This document shows, in pieces, positions 35,693 through 44,285 of a DNA stretch of 64,000 nt. Source of the stretch: DASTFP01 sp963744345 (GTDB lineage Bacteria > Verrucomicrobiota > Verrucomicrobiia > Chthoniobacterales > Terrimicrobiaceae); the NCBI GenBank assembly GCA_963744345.1, contig CAVUTD010000015.1:124001-188000 (forward strand), in the 5' to 3' direction. The notes under the pieces are model-generated. The model was not told the origin of the DNA. It ran no database searches and saw only the letters and a list, made by a program, of their open reading frames with translations. Each line of letters begins with the position of its first letter. Within the stretch, counting starts at the first letter, position 1. The translations under genes and the position numbers were made by a program.

Positions 35693-36619
35693 TCAGGCAT
35701 CATCAATGCGGCTCAAGAAGTCGCGAACCAGTGCAATGACTTCGCGTGTATGAGTCTCGAGTAGCCAATGCCCGCCGTCGAGAATATGAAGTTCAGCTTT
35801 TGGCAAATCCCTTAGATAAGCTCTCGCCGCGCCTTCTGGCATATAGCCGTCCTGAGTTCCCCAGACGATGAGCGTTGGCGGCTGGTGTTCCCGCAGGTAG
35901 TCTTGGTATTTGGGAAACCACGCGAGATTCTCGCGAAGACCTTCCATGAGACCGATCATGATTTCACGGCGCTGCGGCGATTGCATAAGCGGCCACGATA
36001 GTTTCCAAAGGTCAGGGCTGATCCGCTCGACCAGATGTTCGACAACCTCTCCAACAAATTCGTCGCGGAAGCCCTTCTCACTGACAGCCTCCGCGAGTTT
36101 TTCACGCGCATCAGGTGTCGGGTTGTCCCAATATTCTTTCAGTCCTTTATACTTGGGTCCGAGCTGATCTTCATAGATGTCGCCGTTCTGGATAATGAGT
36201 GCGGAGACTCGCTCCGGAGCTTTCATGGCGAGGCGGAGGCCGATTTGAGAGCCATAATCGTGCAGGTAGAGCGCATAGCGCCTCAAGTTCATCGCTGCCG
36301 CGAATGCATCAAGGAAGCCGGCGTACCCGTCAAAAGTGTAGGCGAAACGTGTGGGTGGGGGCGTGCCGCTGTAGCCAAATCCCGGATAATCCGGTGCGAT
36401 TAAGCGCCAGCGGTCAGCAAGCCGGGGCATGAAATTGCGAAACTGGAACGACGAAGACGGGTAGCCATGCGGGAGCAGCAAAACAGGTGCGTTCGGCGCT
36501 CCAGCTTCGCGGTAAAAGATCTCCACGCCGTTGATTTCAGTCGTGCGATGCTTGAGGACCAGTTGCGATCCTGCGTTTGGTTCGCGTGGCGCGTGCGATT
36601 CGTTTTTCCGTTCTGTCAT
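35693..36619 (-). CDS. alpha/beta hydrolase (haloalkane dehalogenase/epoxide hydrolase-like)
   Basis: 308 residues. The oxyanion segment VLLLPHGYPSSSFQFRNFMP precedes the nucleophile elbow LHDYGSQIGLRLA, in which Asp is the nucleophile (as in epoxide hydrolases and haloalkane dehalogenases, not Ser). Then come VWGTQDGYMPEG with the acid and GGHWLLETH with the His base. An ATG at 36619 (MTERKNESH) is a better start than the 36637 frame start. It lies in the same direction as the HxlR regulator gene 163 bp upstream, which probably controls it. Confidence 0.85.
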   Translation of the reverse strand: MTERKNESHAPREPNAGSQLVLKHRTTEINGVEIFYREAGAPNAPVLLLPHGYPSSSFQFRNFMPRLADRWRLIAPDYPGFGYSGTPPPTRFAYTFDGYAGFLDAFAAAMNLRRYALYLHDYGSQIGLRLAMKAPERVSALIIQNGDIYEDQLGPKYKGLKEYWDNPTPDAREKLAEAVSEKGFRDEFVGEVVEHLVERISPDLWKLSWPLMQSPQRREIMIGLMEGLRENLAWFPKYQDYLREHQPPTLIVWGTQDGYMPEGAARAYLRDLPKAELHILDGGHWLLETHTREVIALVRDFLSRIDDA

Positions 36620-36781
36620 GGGCTTTGCCGCCAGCAAATCTAAGTCCTATTGAATTCCATGGTGTCTCGGCTTCAGGTCAATCGAGGCCTTGCCGGCTCG
36701 CATTTCCAGCACCGAGTTCATCTGAGCCTGAACTTCTTTGTCGATCGCATTCCGCTTTCCAGGAACTTGGACGCGCAAAGC

Positions 36782-37120
36782 TCAGCGAGAATCGCTCGAG
36801 CGCGAGAGTTCTGTCTCGAGTGCGCGAAGCTGCTCGATGACCGAAGCGAGTTTCTCGCCGATGGGCGTGAGGTGGTACTCAACGCGCAGGGGAAGCCCGG
36901 GATACTCGGTGCGGGTGATCAAACGGTAAGCGAGCATTCTACGCAGTCGCTCGTTCAGGACTTTGGTTGAGATTCCAGGGATAAATCGCTCCAGCCGCCC
37001 GGGGCGATGCACTCCGCGGCCGAGCGCAGCGACGATGGCGGCCGACCACTTGCAGCCAACAACGTCCTCGAGACTGCGGTAGGTGGCGCGCTCAATAACC
37101 GTCAAGTGTTTGGCCTTCAT
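36782..37120 (-). CDS. HxlR-family transcriptional regulator
   Basis: About 112 residues, a winged helix of the HxlR/MarR-like group: SLEDVVGCKWSAAIVAALG, RLERFIPGISTKVLNERLRR and LPLRVEYHLTPIGEKLASVI. HxlR proteins sense stress signals such as aldehydes or quinones and repress neighbouring genes. It is divergent from a thioredoxin-like gene across a 158-bp gap, which is the likely operator region, and upstream of the dehalogenase-like hydrolase. Confidence 0.9.
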   Translation of the reverse strand: MKAKHLTVIERATYRSLEDVVGCKWSAAIVAALGRGVHRPGRLERFIPGISTKVLNERLRRMLAYRLITRTEYPGLPLRVEYHLTPIGEKLASVIEQLRALETELSRSSDSR

Positions 37121-37278
37121 CGGTGGCAATCTTGTTTAAACTGCGCTGCAAGTTCAGCAGGCACAATTTGGTGCCCGGCAAACCGAATTGTGCCTTCTTT
37201 CGCCTTTCGGGGGTGACCATAGGTTCCATTCGCAGCGCAATTCTTCGCTGTTGAACAACTACAATCAAGAGAGACCAT

Positions 37279-37515
37279 ATGAAAACGAAAGCGATATTCT
37301 ACCACGCCGGCTGCCCGGTATGTGTAGCTGCTGAGCAAAGCGTCGCCTCCGCGCTCGACCCGCAACGCTTCGAACTGGAAGTCGTGCATCTCGGCCAGGA
37401 GAAGAGCCGCGTGCCGGAAGCCGAGCGAACGGGTGTGAAATCGGTTCCCGCACTCGTGCTCGAAGGGCAAGCCTACCACATCAATTTCGGCGCGAGTCTG
37501 GAGGCGCTGAGATGA
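37279..37515 (+). CDS. small thioredoxin-fold protein with CPVC motif
   Basis: 78 residues. The N-terminal strand MKTKAIFYHAGCPVCVAAEQ holds a CxxC redox pair (CPVC), and a cis-Pro segment GVKSVPALVLEGQAYHIN completes a thioredoxin/glutaredoxin-like fold without the last helix. It should be a small thiol reductant or redox carrier. It is divergent from hxlR and may be its target. Starts at ATG 37279. Confidence 0.8.
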   Translation: MKTKAIFYHAGCPVCVAAEQSVASALDPQRFELEVVHLGQEKSRVPEAERTGVKSVPALVLEGQAYHINFGASLEALR

Positions 37516-37633
37516 TACCGCTATTCCTGAAATTGCGGCGCCGCCTCGACCAATGATTTGCCTTGTTGTCGAACTGCCGCATCAAGCACGTTTGGTACGC
37601 TGTCCGCCGGCGAAAGTGCGAGATTGCGTCCCC

Positions 37634-38008
37634 TCATTGAGTCCTTCTGCAATGACGGCGTTGATGTAGCCAGTCCTCGAATTCGAGTAGCCGCCAGAGC
37701 GGATTTGCCCGGAAGCTGCGACTCCAATCGAGAATTACCTGCTTCGACGCTCTTGCGTGTGCGTTCATCCACGCCGCAACTTCATTATCCCCCGCGCCGG
37801 TGGCGATAAACTCTCGCAGCGATTCCGCCTCCAGACCGGCTGCAGCAAAAAATCGACGATCCAACGGGCAGTTGTAACGATAGGACCCGCTTTGTCCAAG
37901 CAGCTCCGCGCGGCACTTGTCCACGAGTCGAGCTGCTACGGCCGGAAACTCTTTGCTCAACTCTACGTACGGGCTGCGTGGGGCAGTGCGCGTAAGGTCA
38001 AGTGTCAT
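37634..38008 (-). CDS. DUF5069 family protein, C-terminus damaged
   Basis: About 124 residues from ATG 38008 (MTLDLTRTAPRSPY). Conserved elements are RLVDKCRAELLGQSG and YNCPLDRRFFAAAGL, and the tail NPLWRLLEFEDWLHQRR matches DUF5069 proteins of unknown function. After the natural end, the frame reads on for seven odd residues. The codon pattern and family match support a real gene, intact or nearly so. Confidence 0.7.
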   Translation of the reverse strand: MTLDLTRTAPRSPYVELSKEFPAVAARLVDKCRAELLGQSGSYRYNCPLDRRFFAAAGLEAESLREFIATGAGDNEVAAWMNAHARASKQVILDWSRSFRANPLWRLLEFEDWLHQRRHCRRTQ

Positions 38009-38160
38009 AGCGCAGAGTTTTTCAGAGTTCATCCGCGATGAGAGATAGTTCAAACTTTACGGTTCACGAATGATGCATCCAATTGTTATCGATTCCCGGC
38101 ATGATGATTAGGTCGGCACGACATCCAGGGGAGCCGGGATGAATAAGGAAGTGCTGGCCG

Positions 38161-38302
38161 TCACGGCCTCGTAACGACCGGCTTGCGTTTCTCACGAAAG
38201 GCGGAGATGCCAAGGTTTTTCCGATGATCGCTGGCTTCAAGGTGACAAAGTCTTTGGCACCGATGTGGCGGCTGTCTTTCTGGTTAAGGGTTCTTTTTCG
38301 CA
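38161..38302 (-). pseudogene. possible enoyl-CoA hydratase (crotonase) C-terminal remnant
   Basis: The strand reads NQKDSRHIGAKDFVTL and, after a one-base shift, ASDHRKNLGISAFREKRKPV followed by VTRP and TGA. The last part resembles crotonase C-termini, which end in AFxEKRKP. No upstream two-thirds of a hydratase is present; the neighbouring amidase stop lies at 38284. It is therefore a decayed fragment. Confidence 0.35.
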
Positions 38303-39036
38303 ACGGCTATCTGAGAATGCATAAATTGCAGAATCGCGTCGGTGGCCGCATCCGCTATGCGCTGCTGAACTTCGGGCGTTTGCAATGAGGCTTCTTCCAT
38401 TCGGTTAACAATGATGCCACATTCAAGGAGCGCAGCCGGCATCACGGCCGTCCTCAGCACAATGAGGTCATCGAACTCATAAAGGCCAAGCTGTTGGTCC
38501 ACCAATTTCCGGTTCTCGCCCGGAATCGGTTCCGCATGATGCAAGGTTGGAGCAAATCCCCGTGCCACCATCGCTACACCGAGCAAACGGGCAAAGCGAA
38601 AGCTTTCAGCCGCTTTCGGATTTCTTCGAGAAAAGAATACAGAGAAGCCTTGAAATTTGTCGGAATAGAGATGCGTCTTTCCATTCACCTCCCATTTCTT
38701 GAGATATCGGAGCTGCACCGAATCGTGATGTACCGCCAGAAACAGGACCGCATTCCTTTTGGCTGCGCGTCGGGTGCGCTCTCGTAACGAGATAGGTTTG
38801 CCCTCCGGATTAATGATGAATGGATCGACCTTGCCAGAATGCTTTAGCGATTTAGACAACGTCTTGACGATCTCCCTATTGAAATAGTATTCGCCCACTC
38901 CTTTTGCGCTGTCAGCCCCCGGATGATTGATCGTGTGCCCTATGTCCAACGCGACAACCGGTTTGATCTCGGAGCCTCTAATAGAAGCCACCGCCAGACA
39001 ACACGCGAGATGATAGAGAAGTGCTCGGCGTGTCAT
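38284..39036 (-). CDS. N-acetylmuramoyl-L-alanine amidase (amidase_3)
   Basis: About 250 residues from ATG 39036 (MTRRALLYHLACCLAV, a signal peptide). Zinc ligands and catalysis are visible: His in VALDIGHTINHPGA, Glu in VGEYYFNRE, His in LFLAVHHDSV and the C-terminal Glu in LLECGIIVN. Such amidases cut the bond between muramic acid and the stem peptide during cell separation. The length is typical for amidase_3 without a binding domain. The upstream frame to 39072 is probably not used. Confidence 0.88.
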   Translation of the reverse strand: MTRRALLYHLACCLAVASIRGSEIKPVVALDIGHTINHPGADSAKGVGEYYFNREIVKTLSKSLKHSGKVDPFIINPEGKPISLRERTRRAAKRNAVLFLAVHHDSVQLRYLKKWEVNGKTHLYSDKFQGFSVFFSRRNPKAAESFRFARLLGVAMVARGFAPTLHHAEPIPGENRKLVDQQLGLYEFDDLIVLRTAVMPAALLECGIIVNRMEEASLQTPEVQQRIADAATDAILQFMHSQIAVAKKNP

Positions 39037-39129
39037 TTCAGACCGCAGTAACGATAGCGAAAGACCGGTCACCGGTCTCGGGGGACAAGCGATCTATCAT
39101 GATTGCTCCCTTGAGAACGGCGAACATCT

Positions 39130-39443
39130 TCAATCTACTACCGCGATGGCTTCCACCTCGACCAGGAATTCCGGCAGAGCGAGCGATGCTACTCCGATGA
39201 GGGTCATCGTCGTCTCGTAAGAAGCTGAATGGCGCGACCCCGGCACAGGCCTCACGGGCGCTCCGTAGGCCCGCTGAAGCGAAGATCGTGGCGTTCGAGA
39301 TTTTCTCGTGCGTTGGTGCAGAGGCGCCGTCTGGTGCCAACGTTATAAGTCGATAGCGATCTCTCATCTGGGCGTTCTGCCGCGGCGGCGCTGGTGCTCG
39401 CGTTTTCCGGCTTCTCCCGAGCGAAGCGGTTACTTTGGCTCAT
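39130..39443 (-). pseudogene. RidA/YjgF-family remnant, frameshifted
   Basis: The 3' end reads RPVPGSRHSASYETTM, then TLIGVASLALPEFLVEVEAI and AVVD, stopping at 39130, matching the C-terminus of RidA-like enamine deaminases. Upstream a different frame gives NARENLERHDLRFSGPTERP. It is not one open gene, and about a third of a RidA protein is missing or scrambled. Confidence 0.5.
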
Positions 39444-40341
39444 TGTCCGTTGCCATCAAATGCTTCCACAGAAAGTTGATTTGGTCCTCGACGACACGCG
39501 CGCGCACGCCGGGTTGGTAGAATGCAAAATGGGTGCATGGATAGGTCTTGAGTTCGCCGCGTGGTGCATTTTCCGCTATCTGACGCGCCAAATTCGCTGG
39601 CGCTTCGCGGTCGTATTCCGCAACGCACACCAGAATCGGCATCTTGAGCTGGTGCGCCTGAGCACTCGGTTTGTAGCGCATCATCTCGAACAGAATCCGT
39701 GGCGCAACCTCGTTCCGCCAGTGGCCACCGCGGATGGCGGCGATCGTCTGCTGGGCATGCGAGCTGGCCATCACGGCAAGGTCACCGATGGGGCCAACGA
39801 CACGGATATATACGGGAGGCCAGCCTAACCAACCGACCATCGCATCTATGAGGCTCGCCCCCAAAAGCCTGAGCGTCGCCATTGCCGAGCGCTCTTCCAC
39901 TCTCCTCGGAAAACCGTTAAACGGAACTTGCGACACCAAGGCGGCAATTTCGGGGTTTGCGGCGCCAACCGCGATCACATGGCCGCCACCGAGGGAAGTG
40001 CCCCAGAGCGCAATCCGTTCGGGATCGATGCCGGCTTGTCTGCGGGCACATCGGATCGCGGCATCGAAGTCTTCTTGTTGACCTGCAATACGAACTAATT
40101 GGCGCGGTTCGCCTTTGCTCTCGCCGAAGTGCCGATAATCGAAGGTCAGCGCGGCGAAGCCGGCGTTAGCAAAAGCTTGCGCAACAGCTTGAAACGACGG
40201 GGTGTCTTGAGTGCCGCTGAAGCCGGCTCCCATCACGATGCACGGTACCTTTCCACCGGCCCTGGCGGGGTGATAGACGTAGCCGACACAGGCTACGCCG
40301 TCAGAATCAAATAGTACCTTGGTTCGCTCAACCGTAAGCAT
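39430..40341 (-). CDS. alpha/beta hydrolase (dienelactone hydrolase / Xaa-Pro peptidase-like)
   Basis: 303 residues from ATG 40341 (MLTVERTKVLF). It contains IVMGAGFSGTQDTPSF, FAALTFDYRHFGESKG, the nucleophile elbow ALWGTSLGGGHVIAVG (Ser in GTSLGG), LVCVAEYDREAPA and a His in TYPCTHFAFYQ. No signal peptide. The start sits just after the dinB stop, with ATT between TGA and ATG. Substrate unknown. Confidence 0.85.
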   Translation of the reverse strand: MLTVERTKVLFDSDGVACVGYVYHPARAGGKVPCIVMGAGFSGTQDTPSFQAVAQAFANAGFAALTFDYRHFGESKGEPRQLVRIAGQQEDFDAAIRCARRQAGIDPERIALWGTSLGGGHVIAVGAANPEIAALVSQVPFNGFPRRVEERSAMATLRLLGASLIDAMVGWLGWPPVYIRVVGPIGDLAVMASSHAQQTIAAIRGGHWRNEVAPRILFEMMRYKPSAQAHQLKMPILVCVAEYDREAPANLARQIAENAPRGELKTYPCTHFAFYQPGVRARVVEDQINFLWKHLMATDNEPK

Positions 40342-40343
40342 AA

Positions 40344-41384
40344 TCAAAACGCCATTACGCTTTGAAAAGCCTGTTCGGTGGTGTCACCGAAGCGCACGCC
40401 TACTCCCAGAAGACGAACGCTCTTGCCGCCACGCGCGTAAGCTTCGTCAAGCAGCGATTGGAAGGTTTGTCGGGTGGGGTGGGAGCTCAAACATTCCTTG
40501 GTCGTGCGGGTGAAATCGGAGAACTTCACTTTGACGAAGGCCTTGCGAATCTGGCGTTCAGAAGCCTTATGTTGGAGCTCGATTTCCAAATCTGCGACCA
40601 GCGGATCAATCGCGGCGCGGCAGGCATCCAGAGACGTCAGATTTTCAGCATAAGTGCACTCGTTGCTTAAAGACTTCCGAATTCGGTTAGGTTCAAGCGG
40701 GCGATCATCCTGGCCGCGGCAAAGATGATAAAGCTCCTGGCCCCATCGACCGAAGCGCTCAACCATTTCAGGCAAAGAGTATCTCTGAAGGTCCTGACAG
40801 GTGTGGATCCCCAAGTTCGCGAATTTCTCAGCACTCTTCGGTCCCACGCCGGAGATTTTCCGGACTGGCAGGTCTCTCATGAATGTCTCGATGTCCTCGG
40901 GCAGAATGGCGAATTGTCCATTGGGCTTCCGCCAATCACTCGCAATCTTGGCGAGCATCTTGTTTGGTGCAATGCCCGCAGAGGACGTGAGCTTGGTGTC
41001 AGCGTAGATGCGTGCTCGAAGCTCTTTGGCAACGTCCCAGGCGTAACGGTCGAGGTCGGTCACGTCGAGGTACGCCTCATCGAGAGACAGCGGCTCGACG
41101 AGAGGCGTGTAGCTGAACAAAATTTGGCGGATTTTTGCGGATTCAGAGCGATAAAGATCAAATCGTACAGGAAGAAAAATCAGTTCCGGGCACAATTCGC
41201 GAGCCTTGAAGCCTGGCATCGCTGAGCGAACGCCGAATTTCCGTGCTTCGTAGTCGCAGGTCGTGATCACACCGCGTTGGCTTCCTCCGCCCACAGCCAC
41301 CGGTCGTCCCTTGAGCTCAGGACGCTCCCGCAGCTCGATGGCGGCATAGAAGCAGTCCATATCGAGATGGATGATCTTGCGCAA
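40344..41384 (-). CDS. dinB: DNA polymerase IV (DinB)
   Basis: 346 residues of a complete Y-family polymerase: MRKIIHLDMDCFYAAIELRE, PLSLDEAYLDVTDL with the catalytic acids, SSAGIAPNKMLAKIAS, the HhH segment VRKISGVGPKSAEKFANLG and a little-finger domain ending GVGVRFGD. DinB performs translesion synthesis and is usually SOS-controlled. No palindrome like that at lexA was seen upstream. It is a second, catalytically complete mutator polymerase besides the ImuB/DnaE2 set. Confidence 0.96.
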   Translation of the reverse strand: MRKIIHLDMDCFYAAIELRERPELKGRPVAVGGGSQRGVITTCDYEARKFGVRSAMPGFKARELCPELIFLPVRFDLYRSESAKIRQILFSYTPLVEPLSLDEAYLDVTDLDRYAWDVAKELRARIYADTKLTSSAGIAPNKMLAKIASDWRKPNGQFAILPEDIETFMRDLPVRKISGVGPKSAEKFANLGIHTCQDLQRYSLPEMVERFGRWGQELYHLCRGQDDRPLEPNRIRKSLSNECTYAENLTSLDACRAAIDPLVADLEIELQHKASERQIRKAFVKVKFSDFTRTTKECLSSHPTRQTFQSLLDEAYARGGKSVRLLGVGVRFGDTTEQAFQSVMAF

Positions 41385-41535
41385 TCGGCTGGTAGGTTAT
41401 TCCGGTTTGGATAGGTGATCAACGAACGTTTCCTTGGCGAGTGCTTCTACGATGTTCGCCCCGATCGCCAAGCTCCTGCGGGCAACTTTTCTGCAACGCG
41501 CTCGCCAATCGGCCGGGCGGATGCATGATATTTAC

Positions 41536-42516
41536 ATGTCGCTCAAGGACTATACTCGAAAGCGAGACTTCACGCAGACCAGTGAGCCGAAGGGAGAGAA
41601 ACCAAGCAAATCCGGACGCCGCTTTGTTGTCCAGAAGCACGCGGCGACGCGATTGCATTATGATTTTCGCCTGGAGCTTGCCGGGACTTTGAAGTCTTGG
41701 GCGGTGCCGAAGGGAATTCCGTTTAAGAAAGGCGAGAAGCGGCTTGCGGTGCAGGTCGAGGATCACCCCGTTGCCTATCTGGATTTCGAAGGAAGTATTC
41801 CAAAGGGTGAGTATGGCGGCGGCACTGTCATGGTGTGGGATTACGGCACGTTCGAAGCCCTGTCGAAGACGCCCGCCAAGGAACTCGCCGGCGGAAAGCT
41901 GCACTTTCTGCTCAATGGCACGAAGCTTCAGGGCGAGTGGTATCTTGTGCGTTTGCGAGATGAGCAGCAGTGGCTGCTTATTCGGGGAGGAGAGGACATG
42001 TCGCCTATTTCCAAAAAGCTCGATGATACTTCGGCGCTTTCGGGCAAGAGCATGGAAGAGTTGGCCAAAGGGGATCGGATCTGGCGATCCGGGAAGGGCC
42101 CTCAGGCTTCATCCCCAAAAAGGAAATCGGCCGCTTCTGCACCGCTGCCTGGCTTTATCGAGCCGATGAAGGCTCTCATCGTCGAATCGCCAACGCCCGG
42201 AGATTGGATTTACGAAATCAAGTTCGATGGTTTTCGCGCGATCGCGCTCCGCGGAGGTCATGAGACGAGACTGCTTTCACGCAACGAAAAGGATTTCGGG
42301 GCCAAATTCCCAGAGGTGACCGCGTCCATCGCCGAACTGCAGGTCAAGGATGCCATCATCGATGGCGAAATTGTTGCACTCGACGAAAACGGTCTTTCAT
42401 CATTTCAGTTGCTGCAGGCCTTCGAGCTTGGACAGGAACGACCACCGATCTTCTTTTATGCCTTCGATCTCGTGCGCCTCGACGGAAAGGATCTCTGTCG
42501 GGCGTTCTGTGATTGA
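41536..42516 (+). CDS. ligD: LigD-like ATP-dependent DNA ligase, N-terminal part (frameshifted)
   Basis: From ATG 41536 (MSLKDYTRKRDF) comes a 3'-phosphoesterase domain: RFVVQKHAATRLHYDFRLEL, LAVQVEDHPVAYLDFEGSIP and VMVWDYGTFEAL. Then follows the ligase nucleotidyltransferase with the lysine motif EIKFDGFRA, SRNEKDFGAKFPE and AIIDGEIVALDENG. The frame is lost near 42496, where LDGKDL turns into CRAFCD and a stop. There is no polymerase (primase) domain, so the gene resembles the PE-ligase form of NHEJ ligases. A single extra T near 42496 restores GRSVIERKELL. Confidence 0.85.
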   Translation: MSLKDYTRKRDFTQTSEPKGEKPSKSGRRFVVQKHAATRLHYDFRLELAGTLKSWAVPKGIPFKKGEKRLAVQVEDHPVAYLDFEGSIPKGEYGGGTVMVWDYGTFEALSKTPAKELAGGKLHFLLNGTKLQGEWYLVRLRDEQQWLLIRGGEDMSPISKKLDDTSALSGKSMEELAKGDRIWRSGKGPQASSPKRKSAASAPLPGFIEPMKALIVESPTPGDWIYEIKFDGFRAIALRGGHETRLLSRNEKDFGAKFPEVTASIAELQVKDAIIDGEIVALDENGLSSFQLLQAFELGQERPPIFFYAFDLVRLDGKDLCRAFCD

Positions 42517-43115
42517 ACGTAAGGAGCTGCTGCAAAAACTGCTGAAAAATCCGCCGGGAGTTATCCGATATTCGGCTGCCTTGGGCGAAGACGCAGAGCA
42601 ACTGATGGAGCAAGTGCGAGCGATTGGGCTGGAAGGACTTATCGGCAAGCGCAAGAACTCCGTTTATGAACCAGGCCGACGCAGCGGCGCTTGGATAAAG
42701 CTGAAGTTGCAGCGTCAACAGGAGTTCGTCATCGGCGGCTACACGCCGCCAAGCGGAACGCGGAAATATTTTGGCGCGCTTTTGGTCGGGAGTCTATCAG
42801 GGGAAGAAACTTCAATTCGTGGGAAAGGTTGGCACCGGTTTCGATGCGGGGCTGCTCCGGGAGCTTCACGCGACGTTTGAGAAGATCCGCCGCGACAGTT
42901 GTCCGTTCAGCAATCTCCCGGAAACGAAGAGCGCGCGGTATGGTCAGACGATCAGCAGCGCGGAAATGAGGCGTTGCCGTTGGGTAGAACCGAAGATGGT
43001 CTGTGAGGTAAGATTTTCCGAATGGACCCGTGATCTAAAGCTGCGCCAACCTGTGTTTCTTGGAATTCGCGCGGATAAGAGCGCGGAGGAGGTAGTCCGG
43101 GAGAAGGCGCGTTGA
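42509..43115 (+). pseudogene. ligD: LigD-like ligase, C-terminal part in two further frames
   Basis: In the next frame come VIERKELLQKLLKNPPGVI and IGLEGLIGKRKNSVYEPGRR, then WIKLKLQRQQEFVIGGYTPP. Near 42790 the frame changes again, and VYQGKKLQFVGKVGTGFDAG and CEVRFSEWTRDLKLRQPVFL complete the OB-fold, ending at 43115. Two single-base insertions separate the parts. The protein would be a complete ligase of about 525 residues if corrected. No Ku gene is visible in the window. Confidence 0.65.
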
Positions 43116-43297
43116 ATGGAATTACTGCGCCATCAAATAAGGACTAAGCTGACAGGCTTCGCCCCGAAGGGGAATTCTCCCGCAGCCGTGTGCATTTTCA
43201 TGGCCGGATCAAGAGCAGCAGAGATTTGTGAGTGGGCGAAATCTGCTGGGCAAATCCAGGATCGTGCCCGACGGGGAGCATTTCCGATCTTAGGAGA

Positions 43298-43801
43298 TCA
43301 CGTTTGTCCGGCGCTAGCGCCCTGGCCTTCCGGCTCGGTAATCAGGCGAAACACCCCGTCTCGATCGCGATAAAAGCCGCGCAAGAGCACTTTTGCTTCG
43401 TCCCCCAGTTTGTTGATCTTTTTTGAACGCCGCGCCTCCTGTTCGCTCCAGCCTCCGGAGATCACCCGTCCGCGCTTGTCAAGGACTTCGTGCACCGGTC
43501 TGACGAGCCTGGCGTACTCTGCGTTGCTGAGGCGGACGCCATTAAGGTCATTCTTATTGTAGAGCGAAACCCACCATGCGCCGTAGGCGTCGGGGGCGTC
43601 TTTTGGTGTGATCTCAAGGGTCAAATTTCCCGCTTGGGTGATACCTTTGTTGAGACTAAGCGAGTAAAGAGCGGCGATTTCCTCGCGCGTGGTTAGAAAT
43701 CCGGCCAAGTAGCCGCGCAGAATTTTTACGAAGTCGCTTGTCCGCCGATCTGGGTCCGTAAATTCCAAGCTCAACGCCGACGGGATTCTCGGGATCTCCA
43801 T
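43298..43801 (-). CDS. exported hypothetical protein, C-terminal part (frameshifted)
   Basis: The frame continues the gene at 43656-44231 after a one-base insertion near 43750. It reads DPDRRTSDFVKILRGYLAG, LTLEITPKDAPDAYGAWWVS and VSLYNKNDLNGVRLSNAE, ending with KVLLRGFYRDRDGVFRLI. The family is not known to me. The combined product of about 300 residues is probably periplasmic. Confidence 0.55.
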   Translation of the reverse strand: MEIPRIPSALSLEFTDPDRRTSDFVKILRGYLAGFLTTREEIAALYSLSLNKGITQAGNLTLEITPKDAPDAYGAWWVSLYNKNDLNGVRLSNAEYARLVRPVHEVLDKRGRVISGGWSEQEARRSKKINKLGDEAKVLLRGFYRDRDGVFRLITEPEGQGASAGQT

Positions 43802-44231
43802 AGATGTTCAACTCAACGTCGTTATTTACGCGGAATGACTTATAAGGGACGTTTATGAAGTCGCCAACGTCAATCACCGTCGCGGGAATCTCGACGAGGG
43901 ACTTGACGGCGTCGTTCGTCCGCAGATCGTTGGCGATCGCACGCCAGGAAGGCAGTTTGCCCTTTCGATTAAGTTCCGTATGGACGGCACCGGTATCGGC
44001 GTTATCGTTGATGCGCACGATGCGGTTCTTGGGGAATTCAAGTTCCTTGTTCCTTTGCTGAATTAGAACGGAATCTCTCGAGTTTCTGATAATAAGACCG
44101 TGGACGACATTGCCACTTTTCAGGACGAGGCTGTCCGGAGCACGAAAAGTGTCGTCCGCTGCGTGGAGGGAAGCGCTCAAGAAAACTGACAGCAAGATGG
44201 CTGAGACAATTTTATGCGCGGAATTCGTCAT
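43656..44231 (-). CDS. exported hypothetical protein, N-terminal part (frameshifted)
   Basis: ATG at 44231 gives a Sec signal peptide (MTNSAHKIVSAILLSVFLSA, cut near HA). A beta-rich segment DSLVLKSGNVVHGLIIRNSR, with strands SVLIQQRNKELEFPKNRIVR, recalls an SH3/LSm-like domain. It continues to NIYGDPENPVGVELGIYG, after which one extra C (near 43750) throws it out of frame. The corrected gene ends at 43298. Divergent from the GH1 gene. Confidence 0.6.
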   Translation of the reverse strand: MTNSAHKIVSAILLSVFLSASLHAADDTFRAPDSLVLKSGNVVHGLIIRNSRDSVLIQQRNKELEFPKNRIVRINDNADTGAVHTELNRKGKLPSWRAIANDLRTNDAVKSLVEIPATVIDVGDFINVPYKSFRVNNDVELNIYGDPENPVGVELGIYGPRSADKRLRKNSARLLGRISNHARGNRRSLLA

Positions 44232-44285
44232 TGAAGAACCTGCGACCACATTGTAAGCAAATCAACTCCTGAAGTTGGTTTCAAT

